From Cephalopachus bancanus (taxonomy: Eukaryota > Chordata > Mammalia > Primates > Tarsiidae): a stretch of 64,000 nucleotides of DNA. The stretch is taken from the NCBI GenBank assembly GCA_027257055.1, contig JAPVLO010000570.1, positions 2,184,001-2,248,000 on the forward strand, given 5' to 3'. A program made the position numbers and the translations under genes. The notes beneath the pieces were generated by a model. It saw only the letters and a list, made by a program, of their open reading frames with translations. It was not told the DNA's origin and searched no databases. This document shows, piece after piece, positions 23,030 to 34,347 of the stretch (positions within the stretch are counted from its first letter, which is position 1; each line of letters opens with the position of its first letter).

Positions 23030-24305
23030 ATTTTTTTTCTTTTAAAGATGTGGAGTACAATTCAGGATTAAGTATACAAGCGGTCATTATATAGGTAAAG
23101 TTTGGACCTCCCTTTGGTCCCCACTTTACCTGGTTTGAGATCAGGTACCCTTATCGATGTTATGCGCCCCCCCACCAGCAGTTTCTGGCTACTGCCACTT
23201 CCTTTTTTATAGTATTATGGTAAATGTTCAAGATCTGCTTATGAGTGAGAGTGTATCAGTTCCTTGTTTCTGTGATAGATCACTGAGTATTATAAACTCT
23301 AAATCCATCCAAATTGCTGTGAAGTCCATAAATTTGTCCTCCTTTGTGGCTGTGTAATATTCCATCGTGTATATGAACCACATTTTTTAAATCCATTCTA
23401 GTTTTCATGGACAGCATGGTTGGTTCCATGTTTTTGCTATTGTGAATAGTGCTGCAATACACATGCATGTTCAAGCATCTTTTTTGTAGAATGATTTGCG
23501 TTCCTCTGGGTATATTCCCAGAAGGGGGATTGCTGGGTCGTATGAAAGGTCAATTTCTAGTTCTTTTAAGAATTGCCACACTGTTTTCCATAGAGGGTGA
23601 ACTAGTTTGCATTCCCACCAGCAGTGTAGACATGTTCCCTTTTCTCTGCATCCTCACCAGCATCTGTTATTTTTTGTTTTATTAATGATGATCATTCTTA
23701 CTGGAGTTAGGTGGTATCTCAATGTGGTTTTGATTTGCATTTATCTGATGATCAGTGAAGCTGAGCACTTTTTAATATTTCTATTGGCTGCTCATATGTC
23801 TTCTTTTGAGAAGTGCCCATTCATGTCTTTTGCCCACTTTTTAATGTGGCTTTTTGTTTGTTTGTTTGTGTTTATTTCCTTTTGGCACATTTGAATTCCT
23901 TGTCGATCCTGGATATTAGGCCTTTGTCAGATACACAGTTGGCAAGTATTTTTTCCCATTCTGTGGGTGTCTCCCCACTCTCTTGATGGTTTCTTTTGCT
24001 TTGCAGAAGCTTTTCAGTTTAATGAGATACCACTTGTCTATCTTATCTCTTATGACATGGACATCTGGGGTTTTGATCAGGAATTGATTGCTTACTCTGA
24101 TTCCCATAAGGGTTTCTCCTGTGTTTTCTAAGATTCTTATAGTTTTGGGTTTTATGTTTAGGCCTTTGATCCATTTAGAGTTTATTTTTGTGTACAGTGA
24201 TAGTTAGTGGTCCTTTTTCAATCTTCTGCATGTGGCCAGCCAGTTTTCCCAGCACCATTTACTGAATAGGTTCTCCTCTCCTCAGTGGTTGTTGGTGAAT
24301 TGTTC
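23030..24305 (-). mobile_element. 5'-truncated L1, minus orientation (about 1.3 kb)
   Basis: The 3' end is on the left (T-rich, then GATGTGGAGTACAATTCAGG). Minus-strand fragments encode the C-terminal part of ORF2, for example N-Q-F-L-I-K-T-P-D and D-K-I-D-K-W at 23916-24107. It has several frameshifts. It resembles the L1 at 39416-45650 in its 3' UTR. Confidence 0.85.
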
Positions 24306-25722
24306 TTAATGGAAGTACAGACATTTAAGCTTTAGAAAATGGGACATTTTATATAAATGTTTTCAATTTCTATAAGGCAGTTATTAAGAAATAGTCTTTG
24401 GCATGTTTGATAGAGTTTTCCATAATTTTGAAGTATAGTTTCATATAATTCTAGTAACATATAAGAGTAACATGTACTATTTAACATCTTATTTAAAAGT
24501 ACAATTATTTCTAATATTATGACACGATTTAACAATCAGTTAAAACATTCACTGATTCTGTTAGGCATTAATGAATACTTTTTAAAAATTACATGTAAAA
24601 AAGATTAGGAATCAGGAGAAAAGAGTTTTTTTTTTCCTCTTTCATTTTTTTGGGTTATTAGTTAAGAATGCTATTCCTTAAGACAATTGTGGGATTATGA
24701 AGGCTTTTTTAACCTAGAAAAATCACTAAAAATTGTAGTCAAAATTACCACTTGTATTTTATTAAATCTACATCTGACATTGCTGGTGTATTTTTAAAAG
24801 TAGCTATTTAGAGTAAAATGTGTTTGCATTTAAAACTGTGTTTAATTAGTTTCAATTTGCATCTTTAACTAATTTCGATGAAAAATTTTGGAATCAAACA
24901 TATGTTATTTAAAAATAGTTGTTAATCAATTAATACTTACATTTGATAAATGACCTGATTAACAGTGTAAATCACCCTCAATCATCAGTTTCTTTGAAAA
25001 TGTATTTATCAACAAAAGGTTAAGCCTATTTTCCTGGCTTATACTTGTGTGTGTCTATAATGATAATTGTAGTAATTTTTGTACTGACAATTGGAATTTT
25101 AGGAACCTTTGAATGTAAAATATTATACACTAGTGAGATAAAACCTAAGCATTGCATATCTCTTGATGATATTAAGAATATCATATTTAATTATTTTGAT
25201 ACTTTTAAACTTAAGTGAAGCATGTTAAAAACCCCTTGAAAAGGATTCCAGGCATTACAGAGAGTATAATTTTAATTATCTGGTTTTAAATTTTTGGAAA
25301 ATTGCAATATATTATAAAAAATAATTTAATTTTGTCTAAGAAAAAGTTTCATTTGAAATGAGTATGTCTTATTTTCATGCCATGGTGGTAGAAATACATT
25401 TTTGTATCCAAAGTATAGAATAACAGCTTCTAATAATAAAATAATAATACATAGATGTAATGAAGTATTCTGTTGCATAATTTGTCACTTTTTTACAGTT
25501 TAACTTAGTAATGAAAGCCCTATTGAATGACAAGGCCAAAAAATATCCTTTATTTTTCTTTGTACTGAGGCCATGTTGTGATTTCTCTGTGCTAGTCCCA
25601 GGTTATGACAATCCCATGCTGTTGGCCATCTTAGGAAAAAAAAATCTTACACCCTGAGATTTTTATGGGTAAAAGGCAGTTTGTAGATAGCGTTGTTTCC
25701 TTTTACTATATCAGAATTACAA
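24306..25722. other. Intron, no recognised element
   Basis: Very AT-rich and single-copy in appearance, with no repeat or coding call. Confidence 0.45.
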
Positions 25723-26007
25723 AGCTGAGCTCGGTGGCTCAGCCTGTAATCCCGCACTTTGGGAGGCTGAGGTGATTGGATTGCCTGAGCCTGCGGGTTC
25801 GAGACCCGCCTGGGCAACTTGAGGATGCCTTATCTCTACAATAAATCAAAAAATTAGCCGGGCGTGGTAGCGCATGCCTGTAATTCTGGCTACTTGGAAG
25901 GCTGAGGCGGAAGGATCACCGGAGCCCAGTAGGTCAAGGCTGCGGTGGCTGGGAGCGGCCACTGCACTCCAGTCTGGGTGACAGAGTCAGACTCCAACTC
26001 AAAAAAA
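25723..26007 (+). repeat. Lineage-type Alu, plus orientation
   Basis: Both arms are present. A perfect Pol III B-box match, GGTTCGAGACC, lies at 25796-25806. Flanking AGAATTACAA (left) and AGAATTGCAA (right) look like the target duplication with one change. Confidence 0.93.
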
Positions 26008-28620
26008 GAATTGCAAGAAGAAAATGCCCCAAGAGAAAGTCAGTGGTGAATACTTTCGAGTGTTTGGGTTCTGCAACTAAAAGACTGACTAAAACTTAGA
26101 CCACTTTTGTGGGAACTATTAAATACTACATGGAAAAATTGGCCTAGTTATTGGGTACCTGATAAACTTAATTCCCAAAGGCTGTTTTACATGGAGAATG
26201 CGACACTTGCAACATGCTTTTTAAAAGTGAAAAGCTGAAGTAGGAGACGGAATATGGTCTCAGCATCCTCTCAATGGCAAGTAATGAAGATCTTTTCCTC
26301 ATTAAACCATTTCTTGATATTTCCCAATAGATTCTGAGCTAAACACTCGTTAATCTCAAAGCGCTGACAAGCGAGGCCTGCAGAATTAGGCCAACTACTG
26401 CTACAAATAGCTAGTGTATATGAAACAGCAATCATTGCTTTCCAGTCTATTATTAGATTAACTTCATAGGGATTGCTTTTTTTCTCCTGTGGTTTGATGC
26501 ATAAATGACATGCTTTACCCTCCAATAAATCTAATAGCAGAGTGGCTATGACATGATGTTCATAGCCCTTGGTCCCATGACAGATTATTTTTGATTGCTG
26601 CAGGAGTTTGCAGCAGCTTGAAACCTTTAGGATTTAAAGGCGTCATTGAAATGTTACAGCTTACCTGATTCATACAGAATGTTGCTGATTATGAGTTATG
26701 TTCACAGCTCTTTGCCCCATGGTCTTGACTGTTGCTTTGTGACTAACTTAAAAAAATTGATGTGAAATTATCAATTGAGTTGATAAACAGAATTTATACT
26801 GATAAACATAGGATAAGAGTGATATCTATGTCCCTTGAGGATTTCTAGCATTGCTAAATGTCACCAGGGAGAGTTTCTGTCAATATTTTGCATCTTTGTT
26901 AAAACTTCTTTTTCCTTGTTATGAGTTACATTAGAAAGGCACAATATTGGATGCCAAGCCTCTTATACAGGCAGCTCTAGATACATTCTTTTTGTAGTGG
27001 AGTAATTTTACTGTTTCAGCAAATTAGTAACTTGCATTTTGTTTCAATATTTTCTACTTGCCTCAATATATGATCTTTTTTCTGATGACATAAATCCTAT
27101 CTGTTTGTTATTTCTTATCTTGTGAAAATGGCTTAGATGATCACTTAGTAAAAAATGTGATTTCTCCAGGTTAGAGAATCTTGAAGTATCTATTTTTGCA
27201 GGCCTGGTTCCAAGTGCGTTCTGAATCCCTATCGATTTAATTTTAAGAAGAACTCTGTGTTTTATAACTAGAGTGATTTATTTTCCTGGATATTGTTGGT
27301 TTATGCCTGTTTTGATGCCCTGTCTATTTTAGTGCTTTACTGTTCTCAAAACTACCCTTTGTTGAAAAATAAACAATAGTTATTATAGTTATAGTTCTCT
27401 TAGTTATTAAACTAACTAATCTTTATATGACTAAATTGTTCCATGATTGTCTTTTGAAGTTTCACATCTATGGAAATGAATTTTAACCTTATTTATTGGC
27501 CCTCTCCCTTCCACACCCAATACCTTTTAATTCAAATGTTTTTTGACTTGAAAATAAGGAGGCATATAATACCTAGCAGGCCACTTCATTTCAGATGCTC
27601 TTATTTGGAGACAATTGTAATGCTAAATTGGGTCTAAAAACTTTTAAACGTCATTGTTCCAACCATTTGTCCTCACCCTTTCCACGGCTAAAATAGCTGT
27701 AAACTAGCACTTCATGTACCCCAGTTTTCCTCTATATCATTATAATGGAAGTGCTAAGACATATTTAATGATATATTTCTATTCATTGTATTAGGCATGG
27801 GCATAATTGCAAAACACCCTAGGCAGTACAACTAATGAGGGAGCTAAGGATGGAGCTTTTCTTAGCAAAGATTAAAGTGCAAAACAACTTTGAATTGCTT
27901 TAATCAGAAATATTGAACATTAAAAAAATTATAAGTAACAATATAGTTCATGCTATGAAAATGCATGGTATATTTGATTCTAGTGCATATGGAGTAAAAT
28001 GTACCATAATTTGATCGAGAAATGCCTTCATTAAATTTATATCAGGATTTGTTACACATAGAATTTAAAGCTAATGTAAATCTAATCTAATCCAATGGTT
28101 GTTAGTTCTTCTTTTCCTTTTATCTAAATAATAGACTTTCTTGGCTTCTGTATTATGTGGAAGCAGCTTGACAGTATTGAAAGTCTCATAGAAAAACAAA
28201 AATGCTCCCAATATAATGGTGTTTATTGTTATTTATGTAGTACACTTTAATGACTAAATATATATCAGATGCTACACAGTATAGTATTTAACAAGAACCA
28301 GGCAACAGACACATAAAGGGAACAGTTTATTTCAAAGAAAGAGAAAAATACCTGTATATTGCAATGGTACATAAGCAGATGAGTTTAGCCATTTAGTAGG
28401 TAGGTAGGAAAATTTAGTAAGTATGTAGGTAAATTTAGAAGTCAAGTGAATACGATATGGTTCATTTCATATAGTCAACTATAAAGGTCAAATGTGATAA
28501 GCTACACATTCCTTTCCAGGTTGCTTGGATCTCCTTACGGCAAATACCTTTCTTGACCATGAGTTTGAAAACACTCTTTAACCATATTTTCCAAGTACAA
28601 CTGGTTCATAGATATCTATA
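26008..28620. other. Intron with a candidate conserved block
   Basis: No repeat is recognised. The part at about 26230-26660 is distinctly non-repetitive and less AT-biased and is treated in the findings. The 84-codon minus frame at 26271-26525 has no domain. Confidence 0.45.
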
Positions 28621-28625
28621 GGAAA

Positions 28626-28626
<1 letters not shown>

Positions 28627-28659
<33 letters not shown>

Positions 28660-28689
28660 ACGCACACGCATACGCACACACACACACCA
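28627..28689. repeat. (AC)n / (ACGC)n microsatellite
   Basis: About 12 AC units pass into CACACG and CATACG variants. Confidence 0.95.
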
Positions 28690-28774
28690 CATTTCTTGAG
28701 TACTGAGGTCAGGGCGTCTTATTCACTGACTGCTCAGGATAATTTTTATGTTTGATAGTATGCTTTAAAACAAG

Positions 28775-28777
<3 letters not shown>

Positions 28778-28822
<45 letters not shown>
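28778..28822. repeat. (GT)n microsatellite
   Basis: About 21 GT units, inverted with respect to the (AC)n tract some 90 bp upstream. Confidence 0.95.
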
Positions 28823-28825
<3 letters not shown>

Positions 28826-30976
28826 GTAATATTTGATTTCTCCAGGAATATAGTATTAAAACATCTGATAATGATATATTTTGTATTATAAAAAGGTTTT
28901 ATAAACATTAATGAGGAGGTAATACAATAGTTTTGATGCAGTAAGTTGGATTTTTTAAATGTTTTCATAAGCATCAAGTAAAATGGTCTCATAGTTTCAC
29001 CTTGAGGCAGTCTATATATAGTAATGATAGTAATAACAATCTGTCTGTATACCAATAACAAAAACAAGATATTATAAAAGGTACAGCTATCTTCTTTTTG
29101 GAAATGTATTTTCTGTTTTACTCTCAGAATTTTAAATGGACAACTTATTTTATTATTAAATCATTTGTCCTGCATATACTGAAAATGAAAATAATAAATC
29201 ACATAGAAATTTCTACTCCTATATATTTTAACAGGGGCATTATTAACTTGTAGTCATATGTCTTTTTATGAAATAAATGATGTCATATATTATTCTAACT
29301 ATAAATTATGGGTTAGTAAGAAGCTAGACAAAATGAATATTTTTCTTCTCTGTAAGATGTATATAGTCATGCTTACCCTGCTTATTTCTTAGACTGTTAT
29401 GTGGTGCATATGAATATGTGACTTGTATGTGAAAATGTTCTGAATGGCGCAAAATACTGTATTTGATGCCATTCTTACTGTGCTTTGAATTAATTTGCCT
29501 TTTGTCAACTCATGCTTTAATATTAATATATGCAACATTATGGAATGAAAACAGATTTCCTTGGAAGTTGAAGAAAAATATTTTGATTGTGAGTATTATA
29601 GACTAGCTCATGATCTCAATGATTTTTTCCTGACCTACAAAATATATTTCATTACCACCCAAAACATATTTTTCATCCACTGTTTGCAACCTTGGTGGCT
29701 AATAGCATATAGAATAAATCTACACACCTGCAGTGTAACAGGTTCGTCATGCCTTAAGTAATATCACAGCATAATTATAATGACTTCATAGCTATCCAAA
29801 ATTGCATGCATGATGAAAACATTTTATTATTTGCAATCCTTGGGTTTGTCTATAACAAATGTAAAAGCAATGAGTTTTGTAGAAAACTGTGTCTTTCCAT
29901 ATGTGAGAAAGATATTTTGAAGCTTGCATATGCTCTCAGGAGATGTTTTCAATATTTTCAAGAGCAAAACATTCTGGAGGCCATAGTGTTATGTGTGCTG
30001 TCAGTTGGACAATCACCATTTGGAAAAAGTCTTCTTATTTCTATCATCCTATAATTTACTCCAGTAAAATTTCAAGCATAATTTGTATCTTTGAGAGGAA
30101 AAAATGCTAATTGAAACCATGTCATAAAAGTGTAATTTGGCAAATTGTTAGTTTTTTGTTTTTTACTATTTTAAGCCTATTATTTTTAAAATTACTTGAG
30201 TATTAAAAAGGCAGTAAAATCATGCTGGGTGTCAGCACATTGTGTCATCAAATAATTTTAATTCACATTTTCCTTTGTTTAAATAGCAAAAATTTTTATA
30301 AATTAGAAACTAAAATTAATTGAATAAACTCCAACTGAATATTTTTGTATGCATTGTTTAAAAGTGCATTGTAACTTTTCAGAACTGGTAATTGTGGCTA
30401 ATGTGTCCATCCCTCCTAATTTTAATGCAGTGCAAGGGATAGTAATGCTAATATCTTGTGTATCACCATTTATTTCCAGTGCTTAAACCCAACATGTTTA
30501 CTAAGTTAATGTACACTTTAATGTCAGCATCTACAATATCTAAATTAGATTTGACTAGCATGATTTTCCAACCAATACAGAAACTATGATTTGTTCGCTA
30601 GCTATTTCATTCCACAAACTCTCAAAATACCTTAAATGATAATTAATACGAGAGGCATTTACCAATTTGAAAACATCCTTACTCTATGCTTAAGATGCCC
30701 ATATTCCTTTTAATGACAGAGCTCATGCAATCATAGAAATCAGGAGTTTGCATGCACTCACGTGGCTTCAGTGTTCTACATAATGCCATACTCCAGCAAA
30801 GAAAGATAGGGTGATAGAGGCCCACAATGTGGGAAGCTCTCTTGTTTTTTACACAAGGAACACACTCAACAGGAACATACAATGATCAGGACTGGCTTAT
30901 TCTCATTTATAGTCTAGAAAGAATTTTTTTCCTGCTCTGGAGTCAGAATAAGCAATTCTTTTAAATTTTAAAAATA
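28823..30976. other. Intron, no recognised element
   Basis: Two plus-strand frames, 29561-29761 (66 codons) and 29806-30054 (82 codons), were examined. They lack domain or composition evidence of coding. Confidence 0.45.
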
Positions 30977-31273
30977 AGCCGGGCTCGGTGGCTCGGTCTG
31001 TAATCCTGCACTTTGGGAGGCTGAGGTGAGTGGATTGCCTGAGCCTCCGGGATCGAGACCTGCCTGGGCAACTTGGTGAGACCTCATCTCTACAATAAAT
31101 CAAAAATTAGCCGGGCGTGGTAGTGCGCGCCTGTAGTTCCAGCTACTTGGAAGGCTGAAGCGGAAGGATCGCTGGAGCCCAGCAGGTGGAGGCTGCGGTG
31201 GACGGGGCAGCCACTGCACTCCAGTCTGGGTGACAGAGTGAGACTCCAACTCAAAAATAATAACTAAATAAAT
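30977..31273 (+). repeat. Lineage-type Alu, plus orientation, exact target duplication
   Basis: It starts AGCCGGGCTCGGTGGCTCGG and ends ACTCAAAAATAATAAC with an A-rich tail. The 14-bp repeat AAATTTTAAAAATA flanks it at 30963-30976 and 31274-31287. Confidence 0.95.
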
Positions 31274-31324
31274 AAATTTTAAAAATATGTTAACACAGTC
31301 ATATAATAATAATATAAATAGCTT

Positions 31325-31720
31325 TACACATGCTTACTATACGCCAGAACTATGCTAGGTGATTTACATCTATTATTTTATTTAACACCCATGAGAACTT
31401 TTTGAAGTAGGTATTCATTATCTTTGTTTTGTAATGAGGAAACAGAAGTCCAAAAAAGTCAATGCTAAGTCTATCTGGCTTTTCCAAGATCATGCTCTTA
31501 ACTGCTATGTTAAATTACCTTTTTCAAGTTCTAAACATTGGCCAAAAGAAAGTTCCAGATATAGTACCTGCTAATCAGTGTAAAAACTAAGAATCACGAA
31601 AGAAATGGGCTGTTTCTAGTGTCTGGCTTGTCTCCAGCCAGATTTTGAACTGGGGTAAGTCACCTAACTTCACTGTGCCACATTTCCTCATCTACCAAAT
31701 GGAGATGATAATAAATTATG
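31325..31720 (+). repeat. Two MIR fragments
   Basis: The first, at about 31325-31512, contains TATTTTATTTAACACCCATGAGA and AATGAGGAAACAGAAG. The second, at about 31640-31720, contains GTAAGTCACCTAACTTC and TTTCCTCATCTACCAAATGG. Confidence 0.65.
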
Positions 31721-31759
31721 GAGACCAAGAAATCTCATGATGCACTGTCTGGAAAGTGG

Positions 31760-32165
31760 AGAACCAAAATAGGTGGTGGTATAATTTAGTCCAAGTTTGA
31801 AGGCCTGGTAACCTGAGGAACAGGTGGTGTAACTCCCAGTTCAAGGCCTGAGAACTGAAGGGGGTGCTGGTCTAAGTCCATGACTTTGAAGGCCTGAGAG
31901 CAAGAAGCTCAGGTATCTGAGAGCAGAAGATGTAGCTCATAAAGCAGCAAATTTGCCTTTCCTCTGCTTTTTTGTTCTATCTGGGCCCTCAATGGATTGG
32001 ATGCTCACCCATGTTGGTGAGGGTGGACCTTCTTTACTAAGTCTATTGATAGAAATTCTAATCTTTTCTTAAAACACTCTCACAGACACACCCAGAGATG
32101 TTTTACCAGTTATTTGGGTATCACTTAACACAGTCCAATGTATATGTAAAATTAACCATCACAAC
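31760..32165 (+). repeat. Old interspersed repeat, family not assigned
   Basis: The wording GAAGGCCTGAGA (repeated), GGATGCTCACCCATGTTGG, CACTCTCACAGACACACCCAG and AAAATTAACCATCACAAC is that of a widespread mammalian repeat. I believe it is LTR-like (MaLR/ERVL related), but I cannot name the family from memory. Confidence 0.5.
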
Positions 32166-32691
32166 AAGTGAGTAGCCTTTGAAAAATATTTTGAAGATGT
32201 TCTACAAATGAATTTATATTCTGAAGGTAACCCTTCCTACTAACACATACTACTTCCCTTAATTTCCTCATTTTTCAATATTTGGGAGTGATGTGGTATT
32301 TCTTATCTTTCTTTTCATAGGGGTAACCAGGTAATACTAGTAACTATTATATGGCTGCCTGTCTGGATCGTTGACTTTTCAAGAAGGAACATATTTTTGT
32401 TTGTAAAATTTGTTTTTGTCTTTTTCTTCTTTTTCCTTCTCCCCCCATTCCACATTTATCTGTGAGGATAGATTGTTTCACTATGAAACCATAGCAGTTT
32501 CACTTTGTTTGAAAGAATTTGGGGCGTTTTCCTAATTATGTGATTCTTATGAGCAGTACATAACTTTAAAAGAGGGATTAGGAAAGTTGGGGGAGTGAAA
32601 AGCTTTTCTCATTATAAGCATACAGTATATTTAATCATATCAATTTCCTGGAGCCCTCTTAATCTGCACAGTTAACCTTTCATATTTGAGC

Positions 32692-33265
32692 TGCCTAAGA
32701 GGGGGGAAACCCCAAAGACCTAGAATTTATTTATTAAAAATGTGTATTTATTCTTACACATTTAAACTTCAGTCACCTTCAAAGTATGCTCTGTTTGATG
32801 CAATACACCTATCAGGATGCTATTTCCACTGCTCAAAACAGTTTTTGAACTTGCAAATTTTGATGACTTTTAGTGCTTCTGTTTTTTGTTGTTGTTGTTG
32901 TTGTTGTTTCACCTTTTCTACATTGACAAAATACTTCCCATTGAGGACTTTTTTCATCTGGGGAAACAAACAAAAGAAGTCACTTGGAGTGAGATCGGGT
33001 GAATAGGGAGGATGGATCACAGGGGTCATGCTGTTTTTGGTCAAAAACTGCTTAACACTCAGCACAGTGTGGGCAGTGTGCTCGAGCATCACCCATCATT
33101 AAATGGGCAAATGCGTTGAAAGAACCTAAAAATAAAAAATCCAATGAAGCTGAACATAGCCTCTCACAACAATGCTAGCTGGTACACGGATGCCAATGGG
33201 TTCCTAGAACACTCACCTTATGGAAGAAGCCTGTACTACAAGGGGGCTGCCCACCAAAAATCTTT
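32692..33265 (-). mobile_element. Mariner-type DNA transposon, internally deleted copy 1
   Basis: The left end is AAGAGGGGGGAAACCCC, followed by TGTGTATTTATTCTTACACA, which is shared with the copy at 45894. The right boundary, near 33236-33265 (ACAAGGGGGCTGCCCACC), is approximate. A (GTT)n expansion at about 32887-32908 lies in the coding remnant. Confidence 0.75.
32820..33092 (-). pseudogene. Mariner transposase C-terminal remnant, copy 1
   Basis: The minus-strand frame shows H-T-A-H-T and then the family hallmark H-P-P-Y-S-P-D-L-T-P-S-D-F-F, which leads into the third catalytic aspartate of the DD(34)D triad (here the D in P-S-D). M-K-K-V-L follows, then a run of seven Q caused by the (GTT)n slippage, then F-K-N-C-F-E-Q-W-K. 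The N-terminal helix-turn-helix part and first aspartates are absent. Confidence 0.8.
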
Positions 33266-34141
33266 TTTTTTTTTTTTTTGGTTCCCTCCTCATACTGATT
33301 GTTACTTGAAATTGTATACATATAATATATATGTATTCACACCACATTAATCAAGTAGGTTTTTTCTGTGTTTATGTGTGCAAATAGATATTTTATCTGT
33401 GTGTATGTGTTTCTATAAAACTTGGATTTTGTTGTTTTTAATCCAAAAGAGGTTAAATCTAACCTTAGGAAGCTTTTGTTTGAATAAAGTACATGAATAT
33501 ATAGTGTACAAAATAAAGCACGTGGTCTTCTAGAGCTCTGTTTTTGCAAGTTATTATTCCTTGTGACTATAGGATATGTTGGTGATATCATAACTGTATT
33601 GCATAATGAATGCATGTTTCTCATTTTTTATTTCCTTATTCAAAATCCAATACTTATTGGAAAGTAAGTAGATGAAAAAGTATTAGTAACAAAAATTTCA
33701 TTGTGTATGCTCTTCTTTTAATATTTGAAAGTAGAAATTGTAAATGACCAAATGATCACTTGAAATATGTATGCAAAAGATTTAGACTTCATAACTATAT
33801 TTTTCTGCCCAAGGTTATAGATCGATCATAATTTCTTAGGAAAGGAGTAAGAGAAACCTAAATTTTTTTCAGATTCACCTTATATAGGACAATCAAATGT
33901 TTTGTGAAAAAGACAACATTTTATAATATATGGCATGGGTACTCAGGAAAGACTGACCATTGGATTTCTGCAGAATGGTAGTATTTATGAAGTAAAGGCC
34001 ATTGATCTTAAGGAAACTTTATTGTTTTGTATACATGTACAACACCAGTTAAGTAATATCAAAATTATTTTTGGATTTAAAATAAATGTTAAAAAATATT
34101 AATTTTATGATCTTGACCACTTAAATATATATCACCACCTT
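33266..34141. other. Intron, no recognised element
   Basis: AT-rich; no coding or repeat call. Confidence 0.4.
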
Positions 34142-34155
34142 GAAAGTTACACTAG

Positions 34156-34333
34156 GAAAGGGAGGGAAGAAAGGAGGAAGGTGGGGGACACGTGACAGTA
34201 CAAAGCGAACTTGGGGCATTACCAGGGGGAGTGAGGGCCGGTTAGAAATCTAAACTTCACCTGCATGCAGCTCACTTATGTAGTTAATCTTCACTTGTAC
34301 CCCACATTCCTATAATAAAATAAATTTTAAAAA
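34156..34333 (+). mobile_element. Very short 5'-truncated L1 3' end, plus orientation
   Basis: GGAGGGAAGAAAGG, GGGGCATTACCAGGGGGAGTGAGG, CTTCACCTGCATGCAGCTCAC and GTACCCCACATTCC, with an A-rich end. The 14-bp duplication GAAAGTTACACTAG sits at 34142-34155 and 34334-34347. Confidence 0.92.
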
Positions 34334-34347
34334 GAAAGTTACACTAG

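Noticed and set aside
25796..25806. GGTTCGAGACC as part of a tRNA gene
   Set aside because: It sits in the left arm of an Alu. No cloverleaf or anticodon arm can be drawn around it.
26271..26525. 84-codon minus-strand open frame
   Set aside because: It has no domain, no splice or promoter context, and lies across a candidate non-coding conserved block. The length is within chance for a 64-kb window.
28627..28689. Regular CACACG units as a CRISPR-like or satellite array
   Set aside because: A simple dinucleotide microsatellite with point variants; there are no spacers, and the genome is mammalian.
28765..29067. 100-codon frame ending in a T-H-T-H repeat
   Set aside because: The repeat residues are the translated (GT)n microsatellite; the rest shows no similarity.
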